64,000 bases of DNA from Isoetes taiwanensis. Its lineage: Eukaryota; Streptophyta; Lycopodiopsida; Isoetales; Isoetaceae. A program made the position numbers and the translations under genes. The notes beneath the pieces are model-generated. The model saw only the letters and a list, made by a program, of their open reading frames with translations, did not search any database and had not been told where the DNA came from. Below, piece after piece: positions 23,750-35,522 of the stretch. The stretch covers positions 58,718-122,717 of the forward strand of contig JAJEKV010000661.1 in the NCBI GenBank assembly GCA_021234155.1, written 5' to 3'. Position 1 is the first letter of the stretch; every line of letters starts with the position of its first letter.

Positions 23750-24309
23750 CTATCCAGCTTGGTACGAATCTAACACTTCACCCACCGTCATCCCCATAGC
23801 CAAATTATGCATAATAGACACAAACTTCACCAGAAAATCATCTGTCCCAAAGTTTTTTGGATCGTAAGATGGTGGATTCAGGGCCTGTGTTTGATTGTAG
23901 AAGCATTTGAGAGCATCATCATCCACTATGATTATATCATCCTTATTCTCGATACCAAGTTCGTCCATCATGTTACTCAAGTGTTTGATGAAGATAGGCT
24001 TGCCTGTTGGATCCTTGGGATTAGTGAACTTCACACATTTGTTCTGATCCCAAAGGGTCAACCAATTTCTACGCATTTCCCCCAGTGCCTCCAAAGTATC
24101 CTTGATGTTCCTTAGTTCCATGGATGACCAAATACCAACTCGAAATAACCTGAATGCCTCGTCTAGCATCTCCTTCAAGTGCGGCCGCGGATAGATCCAC
24201 TTGGTGTTTGATTCTACTGGTGTCTGATGAAACTGTTCTCTAGCCACTTTATTTTTCGGAAAAGTCTTGCAAAGGACTCCGTTTAGGTCGAACACCACAA
24301 CCTTCTTAG
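23750..24309 (-). pseudogene. FCP1-type (NLI-interacting-factor-like) phosphatase domain, C-terminal exon
   Basis: The frame starts at a likely splice acceptor (AAG before GTTGTGGTG, about 24301) and has no ATG. Motifs in order: VVFDLNGVL, the plant variant of the DxDx(T/V) active-site loop in which the second D is N; WIYPRPHLKEMLDEAF; VGIWSSM; then IIIVDDDALKCFYNQ..LNPPSYD, the acidic motif III of HAD phosphatases. About 182 residues, so the domain is nearly whole. Family members dephosphorylate proteins such as the RNA polymerase II C-terminal domain. DLNG-type plant members are known, so N need not mean loss of activity. It is probably the last exon of a longer gene starting upstream at higher coordinates. 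Confidence 0.75.
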
Positions 24310-24379
24310 AAACGCAATGGAAGCTAAAACATCAAACATGTATCCGGTCAGCAAGATACGATAACACAAACAATACAAA

Positions 24380-24510
24380 TGCGCCAAGCGTGATTTGAAA
24401 TAGTCATAACCAAATCGCGCTCGGCGTGATTTAGTTTGACAACGAAAAATAATCAAAGCACGCTTGGCGCGATTTAATTCAAAGGTAATACAAATTAAAT
24501 CACTTGGTAT
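24380..24510. repeat. GCGCCAAGCGTG-type short repeats in the putative intron
   Basis: Three imperfect palindromes of the CACGCxxGGCGTG type (about 24381, 24417, 24458), each followed by an ATTTRA word. They lie in the likely intron before the FCP1 exon. Confidence 0.55.
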
Positions 24511-24533
24511 TTTATATTTGGGCAAGGCCATAC

Positions 24534-25169
24534 CTATCTTCGCCATTTGCCGTCATCGGCGTCATTCTCCCCTTCGCCACCCTTAATCTTCGTCTTCTTC
24601 TGACTGTTAGAATTGTTATTTTCTATTAGTTCCGCTGCGTCCTTCACAACTGACATTATTTTACTATTGATTTGGCAAACCTGTGAATCACTAGAGCCGC
24701 CTTCGTTGCCTTCATTTTCGGTTTCCCTGTCAATTAGTTCATTGTTAACCTGTGAATCTACTCTATTGTTGCTTGCATCACCCGCAATGTGGGCAAGGAT
24801 ATTCCCTAAGTTCGCCGCCATCACAGTACTTTGAGCAACCAGTTTAGCAGCTATTTGTTCATTACTGCTTTCCTTATCAGGCTGCAGATTACTAGTTCCC
24901 TCTCCAGAAGCAACGTCCACTTTCGAATTGGACAAGTCTACGAGACTTTTGATTGCTGATGATTTCAGGTTGCCATAAGGGCCTTTAGGAGACTTGGCAA
25001 GCACATGCATGAGGAATGGTTCAAGAAAGTCTTTGGCCTGCTCATCACTCACAAAGCAGTGACATCTTCTTGCACTCCATAAGAGCCTCTCGGCAATATA
25101 ACCTCCAACATGAAGCTCCAAGCAAGGTTGTATCAATTGGAGCAAATGCCTCACGAGGTAAGCAGCCAT
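24534..25169 (-). pseudogene. Unrecognised exon upstream of the FCP1 domain
   Basis: 211-codon frame. The N-terminal third has helices (AAYLVRHLLQLIQPCLELHV). The middle and C-terminus are serine/asparagine/glutamate-rich and end in a basic KKTKIKGGEGENDADDGKW stretch. The frame meets TAG exactly at a likely splice donor (AG|GTATGG, about 24528), so it may run into the FCP1 exon with a small frame error. The ATG at 25169 follows stops and could be the start or an exon-internal Met. No family recognised. Confidence 0.45.
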
Positions 25170-25257
25170 AGGCGGGGAAATCCATTTTTATTTAAGGGCC
25201 CTTCTCCTTAGTTTGTAGCTCAGACTTGATTTCCCCACTTAGGAGGGGTCCCGATCC

Positions 25258-25740
25258 TCATCCTCTTTGACTCATCCTGCTCGACTGATCCCGATCCGTA
25301 TGAAAGAATATAGTTCTTAAGTCTCGATCATCTAGAAGAAAACATTCCCATGCACTGCTATTGTCACCCTTGGCCTTAGCAATATCATATTCCTCGTCTG
25401 ACAGCATGGATATCATAATAAAGATCACATGTGCCATCTTCCGTTCTGTTCGCAGCTCATTATCCTTAACATCATATATTAGGCATCCCTCCCTAATAAC
25501 TTTGAGGCACTCCAGATCATGAGCAGCAGATAGTGCATGCAGATGTGACTCACGAAAGGACAAACGATGACAATAGTGAAGGACCTCTCGGTTGTCAATC
25601 CTATACTCTGTTTGGTAAAGAAGCTTTTGTAGTCCTTCCGGTTCATGCCCATATCTCCTCTCCCACCCTGCCTGTCCAACACAAAGAGTGATATATTTTT
25701 AAGGCGGTGGTTGAATCGGCAAGAGACCTTTGTACCCAAT
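25258..25740 (-). pseudogene. Unrecognised exon(s), same strand
   Basis: Two overlapping frames (25479-25739 and 25258-25563) look like one coding stretch with a frameshift: RKDYKSFFTKQ, then REVLHYCHRLSFRESHLHAL, then AAHDLECLKVIREGCLIYDV, then a C-terminal acidic segment. Polar, globular composition; no domain recognised. It may be an exon of the gene that ends with the FCP1 domain, or separate transposon cargo. Confidence 0.4.
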
Positions 25741-26100
25741 GGAGATGAATCTTTGGGCCGGTGTCGTCTTCTCGATAATCTTCTTCACAAGGGCCACTTT
25801 TCTTCTCAACTCGGCCCAGTACCTTAGGGGTAGAGTCTCCTTATGTTTTGTATTTTTAGCCTTCCAATTCTTTAGGAAGTCCTTTGACCGAATACAAACT
25901 TCTTGATGTCATCATTCTTGACCTTGTATTTGTCCAAAGAATCCAATTTCGTGATAATGCCACATCCCCCCGATAGCCTTTGTAACTCAGCTCCTCTGGT
26001 GACTTCATTGTACATTACATCCTTTACATGATTTGCAGCACTCGAAGGACATCCTATCCTTGGTGAAAGCACCCTTCTTGTATAAGACTTCCTTCTTTAA
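25741..26100 (-). pseudogene. Unrecognised coding remnant
   Basis: Minus-strand reading gives LSPRIGCPSSAANHVKDVMY..LDKYKVKNDDIKKFV, then after a shift FLKNWKAKNTKHKETLPL and KKIIEKTTPAQRFISIGYKG. This appears protein-like (lysine-rich, few stops) but I recognise no family. Confidence 0.35.
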
Positions 26101-26599
26101 TCGGGTCTAAAACCCAAATGGTCTCAACGCTGCCTAGCCCCGAGTCTTTCTCATCTCCGTCACATTCAAGTCAAAGATGCTTACATCAACAGGAGGCACC
26201 CTACCCATAGTATCTGGCAGCTTCCCTTGTGCATAAGCGCCCTGAATTCATTCCACTTGAGCCATACCGCCTCCTTACAAAACACAATCTTATCTGATGC
26301 CCTGTTGGTCCCGACTACCGGATGAGCTTTGAAGGATCCGTGAATGTCATCACCACCTTTTTTCTTTGATTTTCTTGCGTCTTCTTCTTCTCCTCAGATA
26401 ATTGTTCATGACAGAGTCCGCCCAAAGCAGCTTGAATGCCTCGGACTTTGACCATACATGCGGTGGGCAATGGGCAACCATATTCCACCATTGTTGGCCG
26501 CGCGTGGCGCAGTTTGTTCAACGTATGGACTGCAATAGTACGGACATTGAATCGGTATCATAGAATAGAAACACGGGCGGATTTGAATAGAATTGATGA

Positions 26600-26830
26600 A
26601 GAGAAAAATCACGCTGGCGTGAAATGAATAAAGTTACTAATGCAATTCCGCCCGGCGTGCTTTCAAATCAAACCAATTCGCCAGCGTGTTTCAAATCAAT
26701 GGAATTCACGCCCAGGCGTTTTCAAATCAATTGGTTGACTTTGAAAACACGCTGGCGTGGAATTCGATTGATTTCAAAACACGCCCGGGCGCGGAATTGG
26801 TTTGATTTGCTGCACCGGCGCGGAATACAA
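26600..26830. repeat. Array of CACGCC/GGCGTG palindromes
   Basis: At least seven copies of an ACGCY(N)GGCGTG-like palindrome, spaced 29-41 bp (about 26611, 26649, 26679, 26708, 26749, 26780, 26813), separated by AT-rich TTCAAATCAATTGG-type linkers. The units are not exact, so this is not a CRISPR array. Single copies recur elsewhere in the transposon. Confidence 0.7.
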
Positions 26831-27105
26831 TTTATGAAACCAGGTTGATTACCTTTTGTATAGAAATGTCTCCCCATTTCATTCAAAGTTGCACTAATCT
26901 CACCCAAATCTGCGGTGAAGTATTGGCATCCAAGATAATGACACCTCCTATACGCATAGTGATTGTAGAACACTTTTTGGCTCGTTTGTTCGGGCCTTTT
27001 GCCGATGATGGCCTTTTGTGCCTCAACGGAATCTTGCCCGCCGATGATGACATATTTAATATCATCACTTGATAATAGCTCCCGGACGTTCATCCCACAC
27101 AAAGA
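26830..27105 (-). pseudogene. Unrecognised coding remnant (GGQDSVEAQKA)
   Basis: Frame 26722-27102 reads NVRELLSSDDIKYVIIGGQD, then SVEAQKAIIGKRPEQTSQK and FYNHYAYRRCHYLGCQYFTA, then DLGEISATLNEMGRHFYTKG. This is protein-like composition with two nearby cysteines. It runs into the palindrome array at its end, which suggests a splice site near 26850. Family not recognised. Confidence 0.4.
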
Positions 27106-27239
27106 GTTTGTTCGAGATCATATCCCAAGGTAGCACATCCATTTGGCATAGGCATTTGACTCGATTACTAATCATGCTCAACAATCTCCATGGCATGTTT
27201 GGATCATATCTCCTCGCTAACATAAATGGAGCTTGGTGA

Positions 27240-27990
27240 ACGGATGAGGGACTTCACATGGATGTAAAAAGTTTCCTTAAGACCCAATGGATAATGGTCA
27301 GCGTACTTATTCAGCTTGTTCATGGCCTCTAGTCATTGCGCCACTCATGTCCGTTCATTCTCAAAAGCGAAGCCTCCATGCCTTCGACAAACCGCAGTTG
27401 AACATTCTTCCCTAGATCTAGGACCCTTTAGAAGCTTTCAAGTCAGCTAATTCCTAGCTTGCTGCAAATAGTGACTTGGTGTCGGTTTTAGTGAACATGC
27501 CTCTACGCTGGTTTGTAACCCCTTGGCAAATAGATATTGGGCGTGAATCGCTACATTGGTTGGCCAACCATACTTAAAACATGTCTCACCGTTCACATCT
27601 GTCTTCATGAACGTATCCTTGTATGCGAGCTCTACAAAGGAGTAAGTCCGAGCGCATCTTTCCGCTCGCGGTAATCTCCAAGAGCAATTTTGATGGGTGT
27701 CATCCTCTTCCTCACAAGAGATTAGGATCCCTTGTTTGGCCATCTTGTTCCGCTTCCTTTTTCCTCGAGAAGAGAGTTAAGTCGAGCTTGCCATTTGTCT
27801 TGGCAAGGTCAACGCGTACTCGGCACCCTCGCCCATTTCCTCTTGGCAGGCGGGGTCGGTGGTTGCTATAAGAATCGGCCCTTCATCATCTAAGGTGAGA
27901 TCATATGGTACCAAGATCTGGGTCGCCTGCCCTTGCTTTCTTGGCAGGATTAGAACCCCAATTAGTAGGGGTTTTCTTCCTCTTGAGCAA
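27240..27990 (-). pseudogene. Unrecognised coding remnants
   Basis: Frame 27447-27743 (98 codons) and pieces on either side look coding but are interrupted. One is NKLNKYADHYPLGLKETFYI at about 27300. At the right end KARAGDPDLG-like basic sequence is preceded by KKTPTNWGSN. Probably further exons of the FCP1-ending gene. No domain recognised. Confidence 0.3.
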
Positions 27991-28446
27991 TCGTAAAATG
28001 AAGATGAGCACTTTTAGAGTACTTTTCGTAACAAGAGATCACGCCGTGCATTTAAACCTAAATTAGTACAAATCACGCCATGTGTTGGTATCTCCACCAT
28101 GCTATGCGTTAATTTGAAACTAAATTATTTTGCATCCACATTTTAAGCTACATACCCTTCATGAATCCATATTTCACACTATTTAACCTCATTGAACATT
28201 GCTATCTCCAACTGTCTAACACCGCTATATTCTATATATAAAAGCAGAGCAAAATTATGTTCTCTGAGCGGACAATCAGAGCATTAACTGATGTTAATAC
28301 TTAAAATTCATGCAAAGCATAATAACTCAAACTCATGCAAAGCATATTAAGTGAAAGGAAATATCTCAAATTCATGCAAGCATAATACTCTCCACACGAA
28401 AGGTGTATTCGTGGCAAATTAAATACCTTGAATAGGGTTTGCGGTA

Positions 28447-28632
28447 TTACGTGTATTCTCGATCAACGCCCTCACGAAACTTGAGAAGAGCCGGGTTTAG
28501 AGATTCCTCTTCCACCGCCTCCTCCTGCCCGTCCGCCTCGACCTCGATTCGCTTTAGAAGACATCTCCTGAGTCGCCTTAGTAACAGAGTCGGAAGGTCG
28601 CCGGATCTGGCCTTTCGAGCTGCTTTCAAGAA
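28447..28632 (-). pseudogene. Possible first coding exon, basic then acidic
   Basis: Open stretch KAARKARSGDLPTLLLRRLR followed by ADGQEEAVEEES. There is no ATG in the frame, so the start is uncertain. It could be the N-terminal exon of the minus-strand gene ending at 23750. About 400 bp to its left (27990-28446) are AT-rich and show no gene. Confidence 0.3.
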
Positions 28633-29280
28633 ATAGCTTTTTCTACTGTGACGAGAAATAGAGAAATTTGAATTTCAAGAAAACACAAAATGCAGATTTG
28701 AAATATTCTTGACACATACAAATAATAATGACGAAGACCCGTCCACCGACTTCTTTCATTAAGTTTTTTAAAATCCCGCCAAATTTATCCCCCTAAACGT
28801 AGTTAACCTAATCTTTCTTCTAATTCGAATTTTCCGACCGCCAGAGTTTCCATAGCCTTCTTCTCAAATCAGCGGAGACTCAAATCAGCTTCTCAAGAAT
28901 GGCTCTGAATCGGGTACTCATCTCATTCCAATAGCTTGAACATTAATTTCCAATAGTAGGTGTTGAATAGCAATTTTCTGCAAATGTCAAGATGAATGTT
29001 TCATGTTAACTACAAATCAGAAAAAGGAAAGTAGGATTATGCAAGATCGACTCCATCGATCCGGATCAGAACTATCATGGAATTCATTTCGGGGATAAGT
29101 ATGTCCGAAGTTACGTTGATTAATCAAGGCGCTATGGATGAAGCTTTACCTCGCAGAGACACCGGTGGGGGATACGGTTGGAGAAAGTGTTGGAACATTT
29201 GTTGCATGGCCAAGAAACCGCTTAAAAAGGTATGTAACATGTATTACATTGTAGAAATATAGAAGTAGACAAAATTTGTT
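28633..29280 (+). other. Short plus-strand coding candidate with an intron
   Basis: ATGGCTCTGAATCGG at 28900 is followed by GTACTC, a possible donor. At about 29050-29120 a frame reads IDSIDPDQNYHGIHFGDKYV and stops soon after. It may be a very short or broken gene between divergent minus-strand fragments. Weak. Confidence 0.2.
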
Positions 29281-29284
29281 GTAT

Positions 29285-30012
29285 TCATTGGAAAAAGATT
29301 ACAATTGTATATAACGGATAAACCGGATAAACCGGACAAAATCCCAGACATCTTGTTTCAAGCCCGCCCCATCGAGTAGCCGGGCTATCGATACTCCCAT
29401 TTCCATTGCGGGGCATAGTGAATTCTTCCGTAAAACCCCGCCAAAACACAGGCTCTAGCTCCACCACCCCCGGGCCGCTCCACCTCCACCTCCCTGCTCC
29501 TCTGCTCCACCTCCCGCTCCATTGGTTGAACCTCCAATGCATCGTGATAGCTGCATGTAGTGGTTCCATTGGTTCAGCCATCTCCATTGCATCGTATACT
29601 TTGTGGTAGTGGTTCGTGGTTGGGGCATCCGGGCATAGAGGCTAACCACTAAGAAACGCAGCTCCTCATTTTGAATCTCGAGCCGACGGATGCGAGATTC
29701 ACTCTCGATCAATGCATGTACTTTGCATTCTCGGCGGTGATTAGATAAGAGGGCGAGCCTCCGCGGCGATTGCAAGGGCCCCTGAGAGCCCGTGATCTAT
29801 CATTGCCCAAGGCTTCTGCCGCCATCATCATTACTTGATCCAAGTACTCTGGGGTTGCAAGATCTGGGTGCTCCAGTTAACCGGTGCTTTCGGCCGCGGT
29901 TCAACCGGACCGAGATTGGAGCCAAACTGAGTGGCCGTGTGATTGCTGGCCCAAATGTAATTCCAATCCATCTTCGCCACCAAGGGTGATTAATGTAACT
30001 GGCATCTATCAA
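29285..30012 (-). pseudogene. Coiled-coil protein fragment with a glycine/alanine-rich tail
   Basis: Three pieces join on the minus strand: INHPWWRRWIG (about 29970); then, in another frame, EHPDLATPEYLDQVMMMAAE; then HALIESESRIRRLEIQNEEL, a short coiled coil. A tail rich in G, A and W (AEEQGGGGGAARGWW) follows, encoded by CTCCACC-type repeats. Two frame changes are needed. The coiled coil resembles accessory ORFs of plant DNA transposons only in general form; no family is assigned. Confidence 0.4.
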
Positions 30013-30029
30013 TAGGAAGTGAGTTTGAG

Positions 30030-30400
30030 TATCGGTGATTCACGTACCGGGCGTGTTATATTTCTTTATTTATAAACTTAGAAACTAAGAGATTACCGGC
30101 GTGTTTAGCGTAAAAAGTTGAAAGTAGGGATACAATTGTTTGCACGCCCGCGTGTAAAACCGCTATATAGGAAAAACTATACACCGGGCGGCATTGAAAG
30201 AGCCGCGTGTAAATAATTGCGCCGGCCTTTATCTATTTACTTATCTATCTCTGCAGGTTTTTTTTTTCTCCTCCTCTTTGAAATGCACCCGGCGTGTATT
30301 CATGTTGAAGGCTAAGATTACCCTAAAACACGCTTTAGCGTGTTTCAAATATTATCTTCGTGATTTTTCTAATGCTTTCTACTACACATTCATAATAGAA
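30030..30400. repeat. Second cluster of CACGCC/GGCGTG motifs
   Basis: Motifs at about 30047, 30095, 30142, 30288 and 30329 in AT-rich DNA (for example ACACGCTTTAGCGTG). Same type as 26600-26830, with isolated members at about 30964 and 32099. No coding frame supported here. Confidence 0.55.
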
Positions 30401-31600
30401 ACTTAGATGCAATAGCATGATTAATTCGAGAAGAGAAACTCAAGAATTTACTGAAAAAAAAGAAGCAGATGAAGTTTATAAAAACTATTCGGTTTTCATA
30501 AACATCATCTGCTTCCTGCTCTCGAGCAAATGCAAAAGCTTGTCTTCTTGGATTAAACCCGCCATTGAGATGATACTTAAAACTAAATGAAAACTAACCT
30601 TGAGTTTCGAGGGTGGGAAGGAGGATAGATGCTTGTGGTTTTAATTCGAGGCTTTTCGATTCGCAGACCTTAGTCCTCCCGCTTTTGGTTTTAATTCGAG
30701 TCTCCCGACGTCCCTCTGATACTGATGCTCTGGAACAAATGAGTCTTTTAGTAAGTTAGGAATTGCCGAAACCAAACATCTAACATTGATGAATATAAAT
30801 CTGCTCACCAAGATTTCGGGACGGCGGATCCAAACACAGCAGAAGCGCAACCGGCAAATCGTATGAAGGAAGGAAGAAAATGTAGGAACTTGGAGAGCGT
30901 AAAATGGATTTATATAGGCACAATTAGAAATAAGTTAGCGTGAATAATTGATTGCTTGAATTAACACGCCTGGCGTACGGTCTTCCCGCCAGACATGACA
31001 TGTATATGGTATATATGGAGAATATTGCATTTCATGCAATAAATTCTCACGGCATTTTATTCCATTCATTGCATTCGAAAAAAAAATTTCAAATTTTATA
31101 TAGGCTAAATTAAAATAATTTTAAAGGCAAAATTATCAAGGCTAAAAATGACTTGTTGAGTTGGGAATTGTTTTAGGTCAGATAGGAAAATTTCCTATCT
31201 TGGCATGTGATTGATTTATAGTGTTCGAGAGACTTTGTTGGAACACAAAAATGAGAGACAAAATTTTGGAGAAAACACTTTGGAGACAAAATGCTTGGAG
31301 AAAACAGTTTGATTTCATTCAAAAATATTTTATGTACGGAAAAACTGTTTGAAGAAAACTGTTTGAAGAAAAAGTTTGTGAAGAAAACTATTTGATTTCA
31401 TTCAAAATTGATATGTACAGATGCCAAGAATGGCTTTACAAAATGCCCGAAGGCTTTACAAAATGCCCGAAGGCTTTACAAGATGCAGGGGATTGCATCA
31501 TTGATCTTCCACGCCTGGAACAAAGAAGAAAGAAAGGTGTTAGAAAAGAAAGAAAGGTGAAAAAAAAAAAAAAATAAAAGCAGGACATGCAAACCGGCTC
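30401..31600. other. AT-rich spacer with short direct repeats
   Basis: No supported gene. GGCTTTACAAAATGCCCGAA is repeated about three times at 31430-31485, and GGAGAAAAC/GAAGAAAAC words recur at 31255-31395. Confidence 0.45.
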
Positions 31601-31629
31601 ATCTCTCGGCCATTCTAAAAACTGGTCAA

Positions 31630-32040
31630 TTCTAACCTTCCTCCTCATCCTCTTCCTCCCCCCTCCTCCTCCTCTTCCTCCTCCTCCTCTTCTTCGGAGA
31701 TTTCATTCTCTGTTTTTCTTTGGTCAAGCCAACCCGGAAGCAGCGGTTTCATGCTCTTTGGGAGGACATCTCCTCCTCTTCCTCCAACTCCTCCTCTTCC
31801 TCCTCTTCCTCCTCTTGGAATCGAGGAATCGGAGGAGCTCAATTCCTCCTCTTCAAAATCGGCATCATCCTCACGAATCGGAATCGAGGAGAATTGGGCA
31901 AGGAAATCATGAGAGGGGAAGAGAGGGGTTCTTCAACCGACGTCTCTTTGACGAGACCTCGGGTTCTTCTTCATGAAGCGCAGAGGCGCTTCATGGCATG
32001 GCGAAAAAAAATTGGGGCAGTAATGGTCTTGAGAGCGTGA
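31630..32040. repeat. CCTCCT/TTCCTC microsatellite-like stretch
   Basis: Irregular CTC/TCC repeats at about 31640-31700 and 31770-31830 encode poly-E or poly-S depending on frame. A short minus-strand frame (MKKNPRSRQRDVG) near 31975 stops before it. Probably not a gene, although a degraded acidic-region exon cannot be excluded. Confidence 0.4.
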
Positions 32041-32459
32041 ACCGGATTTATATAGGGTTAATTAGCTCTTAAGCGTGAATAATTAATTGCCTCAAATAAC
32101 ACGCCAGCGCATTTTAAATTCCACATGCCTATATTATCTAGGGTATATTATTATGGATAATAAATTCTCACGCCTATTAGTTATATGTCTTTTCGTAATC
32201 ATATATCCAAATTTTCGATAATTAAAATTTGGATATATTTATATAAATGTCATTTCCTTGTTGTTGCCATGAAAATTCTTGTTTTAAATGATTTCGTTTT
32301 AGCCCATTGTTATTATTATATTAAACCTATTTCCAAGGAATTTCTTGCTTTTTAAAAAAATTTGATTTACCTCTACATATTCCATAAATGTCGCATTACT
32401 TTTTTATCTTATGGTGTAATAATTTTTTTCTTACTCATTGACTAAAAAGGGTGCAATTT

Positions 32460-33042
32460 GCCTAGGTCAATGGTGCCCCTCCAACTCAAGATGGTGAAAA
32501 GAGCAATATCAATGAAAAACCAACTCCTAGCAAGAATGTTGAAGAAAAACAATTAGTCCTCTATAGTAGGGTGCAATGGAGGAACAAGAAGGTGAGAATC
32601 ATGCACAAGTGCAACAAGGAAATAGTAGGCCAAGGAGTCATTGTGCTAGCGAGATCCTGGTCAAGTTGTTAATGATGAAAGGCTAGGGGAAGACAATATT
32701 GGTATTGCAATTTCGATGTTGGAAGACAAACCGGAAAGGTAAAGGTTTGGGTGACAAGGAATGTTTTGGTTGTGTCAAGCAATTGGAGGTTCCTTGCATC
32801 ATGGCATGGCCTATAAGTAGTGTTCAATTTGTGGAGGATTATATTTTTCCGAGCTCGAGGTTGTTGGGGACAATGATTGTCTTGATATTGATCCATTGGA
32901 GTTGGAACTCTAAACCTAGGCAAAAAGGGGAGAAGTATCGGTTGCGGACATTATCCTAGCAAAAGAGCCAAGTTGATTAGTGACACCAAGCGTGAGACAA
33001 TGGTGAAGGTTAGGGGCTCGGGATTGTTGTTGGAGTGATTGT
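32460..33042 (+). pseudogene. Possible 5' part of the transposase gene
   Basis: Protein-like pieces in changing frames (EEQEGENHAQVQQGNSRPRS, SEILVKLL) precede the recognisable domain. Start codon unclear. Several stops. Confidence 0.3.
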
Positions 33043-35342
33043 ATGCAATTCTTCACAATAGAACAATTGGTGGAAGCAAGAGCCACTTTTCAAGAGTACT
33101 TTGTTGATGAGAGGAGGACCTACATGTACACAATCTTGAGCATGCACTTCAAGATGAAAGAAAACCCAAACAGAAAAAGATACCCTTTGCTAGGCAAATG
33201 GATATGTGCAAAAGCATGGCAGAGTATCCATGCAATTCCAACTTCTTCATGGCATAATTGGCAAAAAAACAGGCAGAGGGGAACAGGATTGCTTTACATG
33301 GAAATAATGGTTTGTTGAGACCAACGGCTAGGACCCCGGCTGCGGGGAGATATTTGAAAAATATATTGATTTCAATGCTTGAGTCTATGCCACACAAAAG
33401 CGTAAGGGATGAAAAGGGAAGAGCAGTTGTTGAGAAAAGGTTGCCATCACATTGTACTCAAAAGAGTATTTTGGAAGAAGTGAATTCCCTACTTCGAGAA
33501 TTGGGAATTCTTCCAATATCCCAACCTAGCTTTAGTAGGTTATGGAAGAAGCATTTTCAATCATGTCACCATAGCAACTTCAAACAACTTTGCAAAGTGC
33601 AATTTATGTGCTAAGTTGAAGGAGACTCTTGATAAGACTGTGCAACCTAGTCAAAGGGCTAGGATAAGGGAGCATATGAAGGACCATATGACTGACCAAC
33701 TATCATGTAGATCATGTTATTGGATGTGGAGGACTTTATCTGCATTGGAACCCAATAACTATTTATGTATTATACATGACAAGATGGACCAGACAAAGAC
33801 TTGTCTTCCACAATTCAAGTACATACCAAAGTCATGTGGAAGATCATACCCTTCAGATCTCAATGATGGGGCAATCTTGCATGGGCAGAGAATCAAACCT
33901 ACTATGGCCATTTTAGTTTGGAGTTGTGGAGTGATGGTCCAGATTTTCATATTGGGAGTATCATGAGGTGTTTGAGAAACTATGAAAATGGATACAATGG
34001 TCACCTCCGGGACCTTCTGACTAGCCAGGCACTACATAGAGCATTGTTAGATGGAAACCCTAACAATATTGAAAAGTTCAGCAAGGCAAGGTTTAGGAAG
34101 CATGGGTCTAATGAACATGTTGGAGCTTCAACTTCACGTGCTAAACCTCAAGATCTACCCAAAAGGTTTCTCTTGCAACTTGATAATTGTCTTTGGCCAA
34201 AATAAGAACAGTGGATGTTTTCTTTCCTATCCTACTTAACATTTTGTGGGGATATTTGAAAGAGTTAATTTAGGGTTTCTTATGCCCGGGCATACCCATG
34301 AGGATGTGGATGCATTATTTGGCAAATATAGTTGTATACTGAAGCAGCAAACAGTGACCAACTTTCCTAGGCTAATGGAAATCTTGCATGAATGCACTAC
34401 TCCAAACCCTATAGCTTCTCTCATAGAAGAAGTGCCCAATTGGAAGAGCTTTGTGGATGGTTATACATTGGATCTTGAAGGTCATTCCAGGCCTCTGCAG
34501 TTCACTTTTTGGGTGAGAGATGGGATTCCAATCTTCCAATGGAAGATGAGACCTTAGGAAGGATGAGTGGAGAGGAGGGGAGGAAATATGGCGTAGAGAT
34601 GAGAATGGCAAGCCTATGATACCTCTAGGTCAACCAAAAGCTTTAAAACCTACTGAAGAAGTGAAGCAATTGGGATTGACTAAGGAAGGAATCCAAGACT
34701 ATATAAAGCATTGGCAAACCAATCCAGATGACACCAACCGTGCCTTGGTGGCTTACTGGAAGAAGGTGATTAACCTGTTGGGGAGGATAGACACATCCTC
34801 GGATGAATTGAAAGAAGGGTGGTTGCCTAAAACTAGGTGGAAGACCTTAGCGGTGCCGAGGATTTTGATGACACCGTAAGTAGCATTCGCAAAGCAATAT
34901 GCTCCTCCTCCTTCGACAAACACTATGTTGGTCCTAAGAACAATAGGCCAAAGTTTCTAGGCATGGATGCTTATGAACCTTCCATCGACTTGGAATGCCA
35001 CCAATTTGTGGTAGTAAAGCCAGCAGATTTAGATACATATCGGTGTGGTTGGGGTTCACTATCTCGATATTTGCAAAGAAGAAGGTAATATTAACTTCAA
35101 CCATGTATGCGGGTGGAATGGTGGTGTCGATTGCATCGGTTGACCAACGATCGGATAAAGAAAGGTACTTTCATTGTTGGACAAAGAAATGGAGGAGAAA
35201 TCCAGTGATCCTCGATCTTTGGCTAGACTATGAAAGTGTTTTGTACTCATGGACTCCAAACACTATTCGGCTAGAAATCACGAGAATTACAATACCTCGG
35301 GATGTCGGGGAAGAAGGCTATGATATCATTGGGGGTGCTTGA
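33043..35342 (+). pseudogene. DUF7869-like protein, probable DDE transposase of the 12.2-kb element
   Basis: Five or more frame changes break it, but the domain order is clear. The N-terminal part holds MQFFTIEQLVEARATFQEYF; then LGILPISQPSFSRLWKKHF; a zinc-knuckle-like FAKCNLCAKLKETLDK; YLCIIHDKMDQTKT; a P-x-SCGRS stretch; LPKRFLLQLDNC; and GFLMPGHTHEDVDALFGKYS. The C-terminal part has FTISIFAKKK and ends EEGYDIIGGA. The acidic residues in HDKMDQ, QLDN and HTHEDVD match the spacing of an RNase H-fold D-D-E/D triad. Similar proteins occur in mosses, algae, fungi and corals as DUF7869 proteins. The transposase role is inferred from this and from the flanking TIRs; the gene lies 181 bp from the right TIR. 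Confidence 0.72.
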
Positions 35343-35522
35343 AGAAAGTTGAATAACTATGTAAATTTTTTGTTATCACGTTTTTATGATATGGTGCTAT
35401 ATTGTGAAATATTGACTATTTTGTAAATAACATGATATTACGTTTTCATAATTTTGAGGTGAAATGTGTGAATTTGAATATGCTACTAAAAACATGCAAT
35501 ATGAAATTTGTCCCAAAATTAA

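Noticed and set aside
26600-26830. CRISPR-like array of palindromic repeats
   Set aside because: Repeats are degenerate and 10-14 bp, linkers are similar to each other, and the context is a plant transposon.
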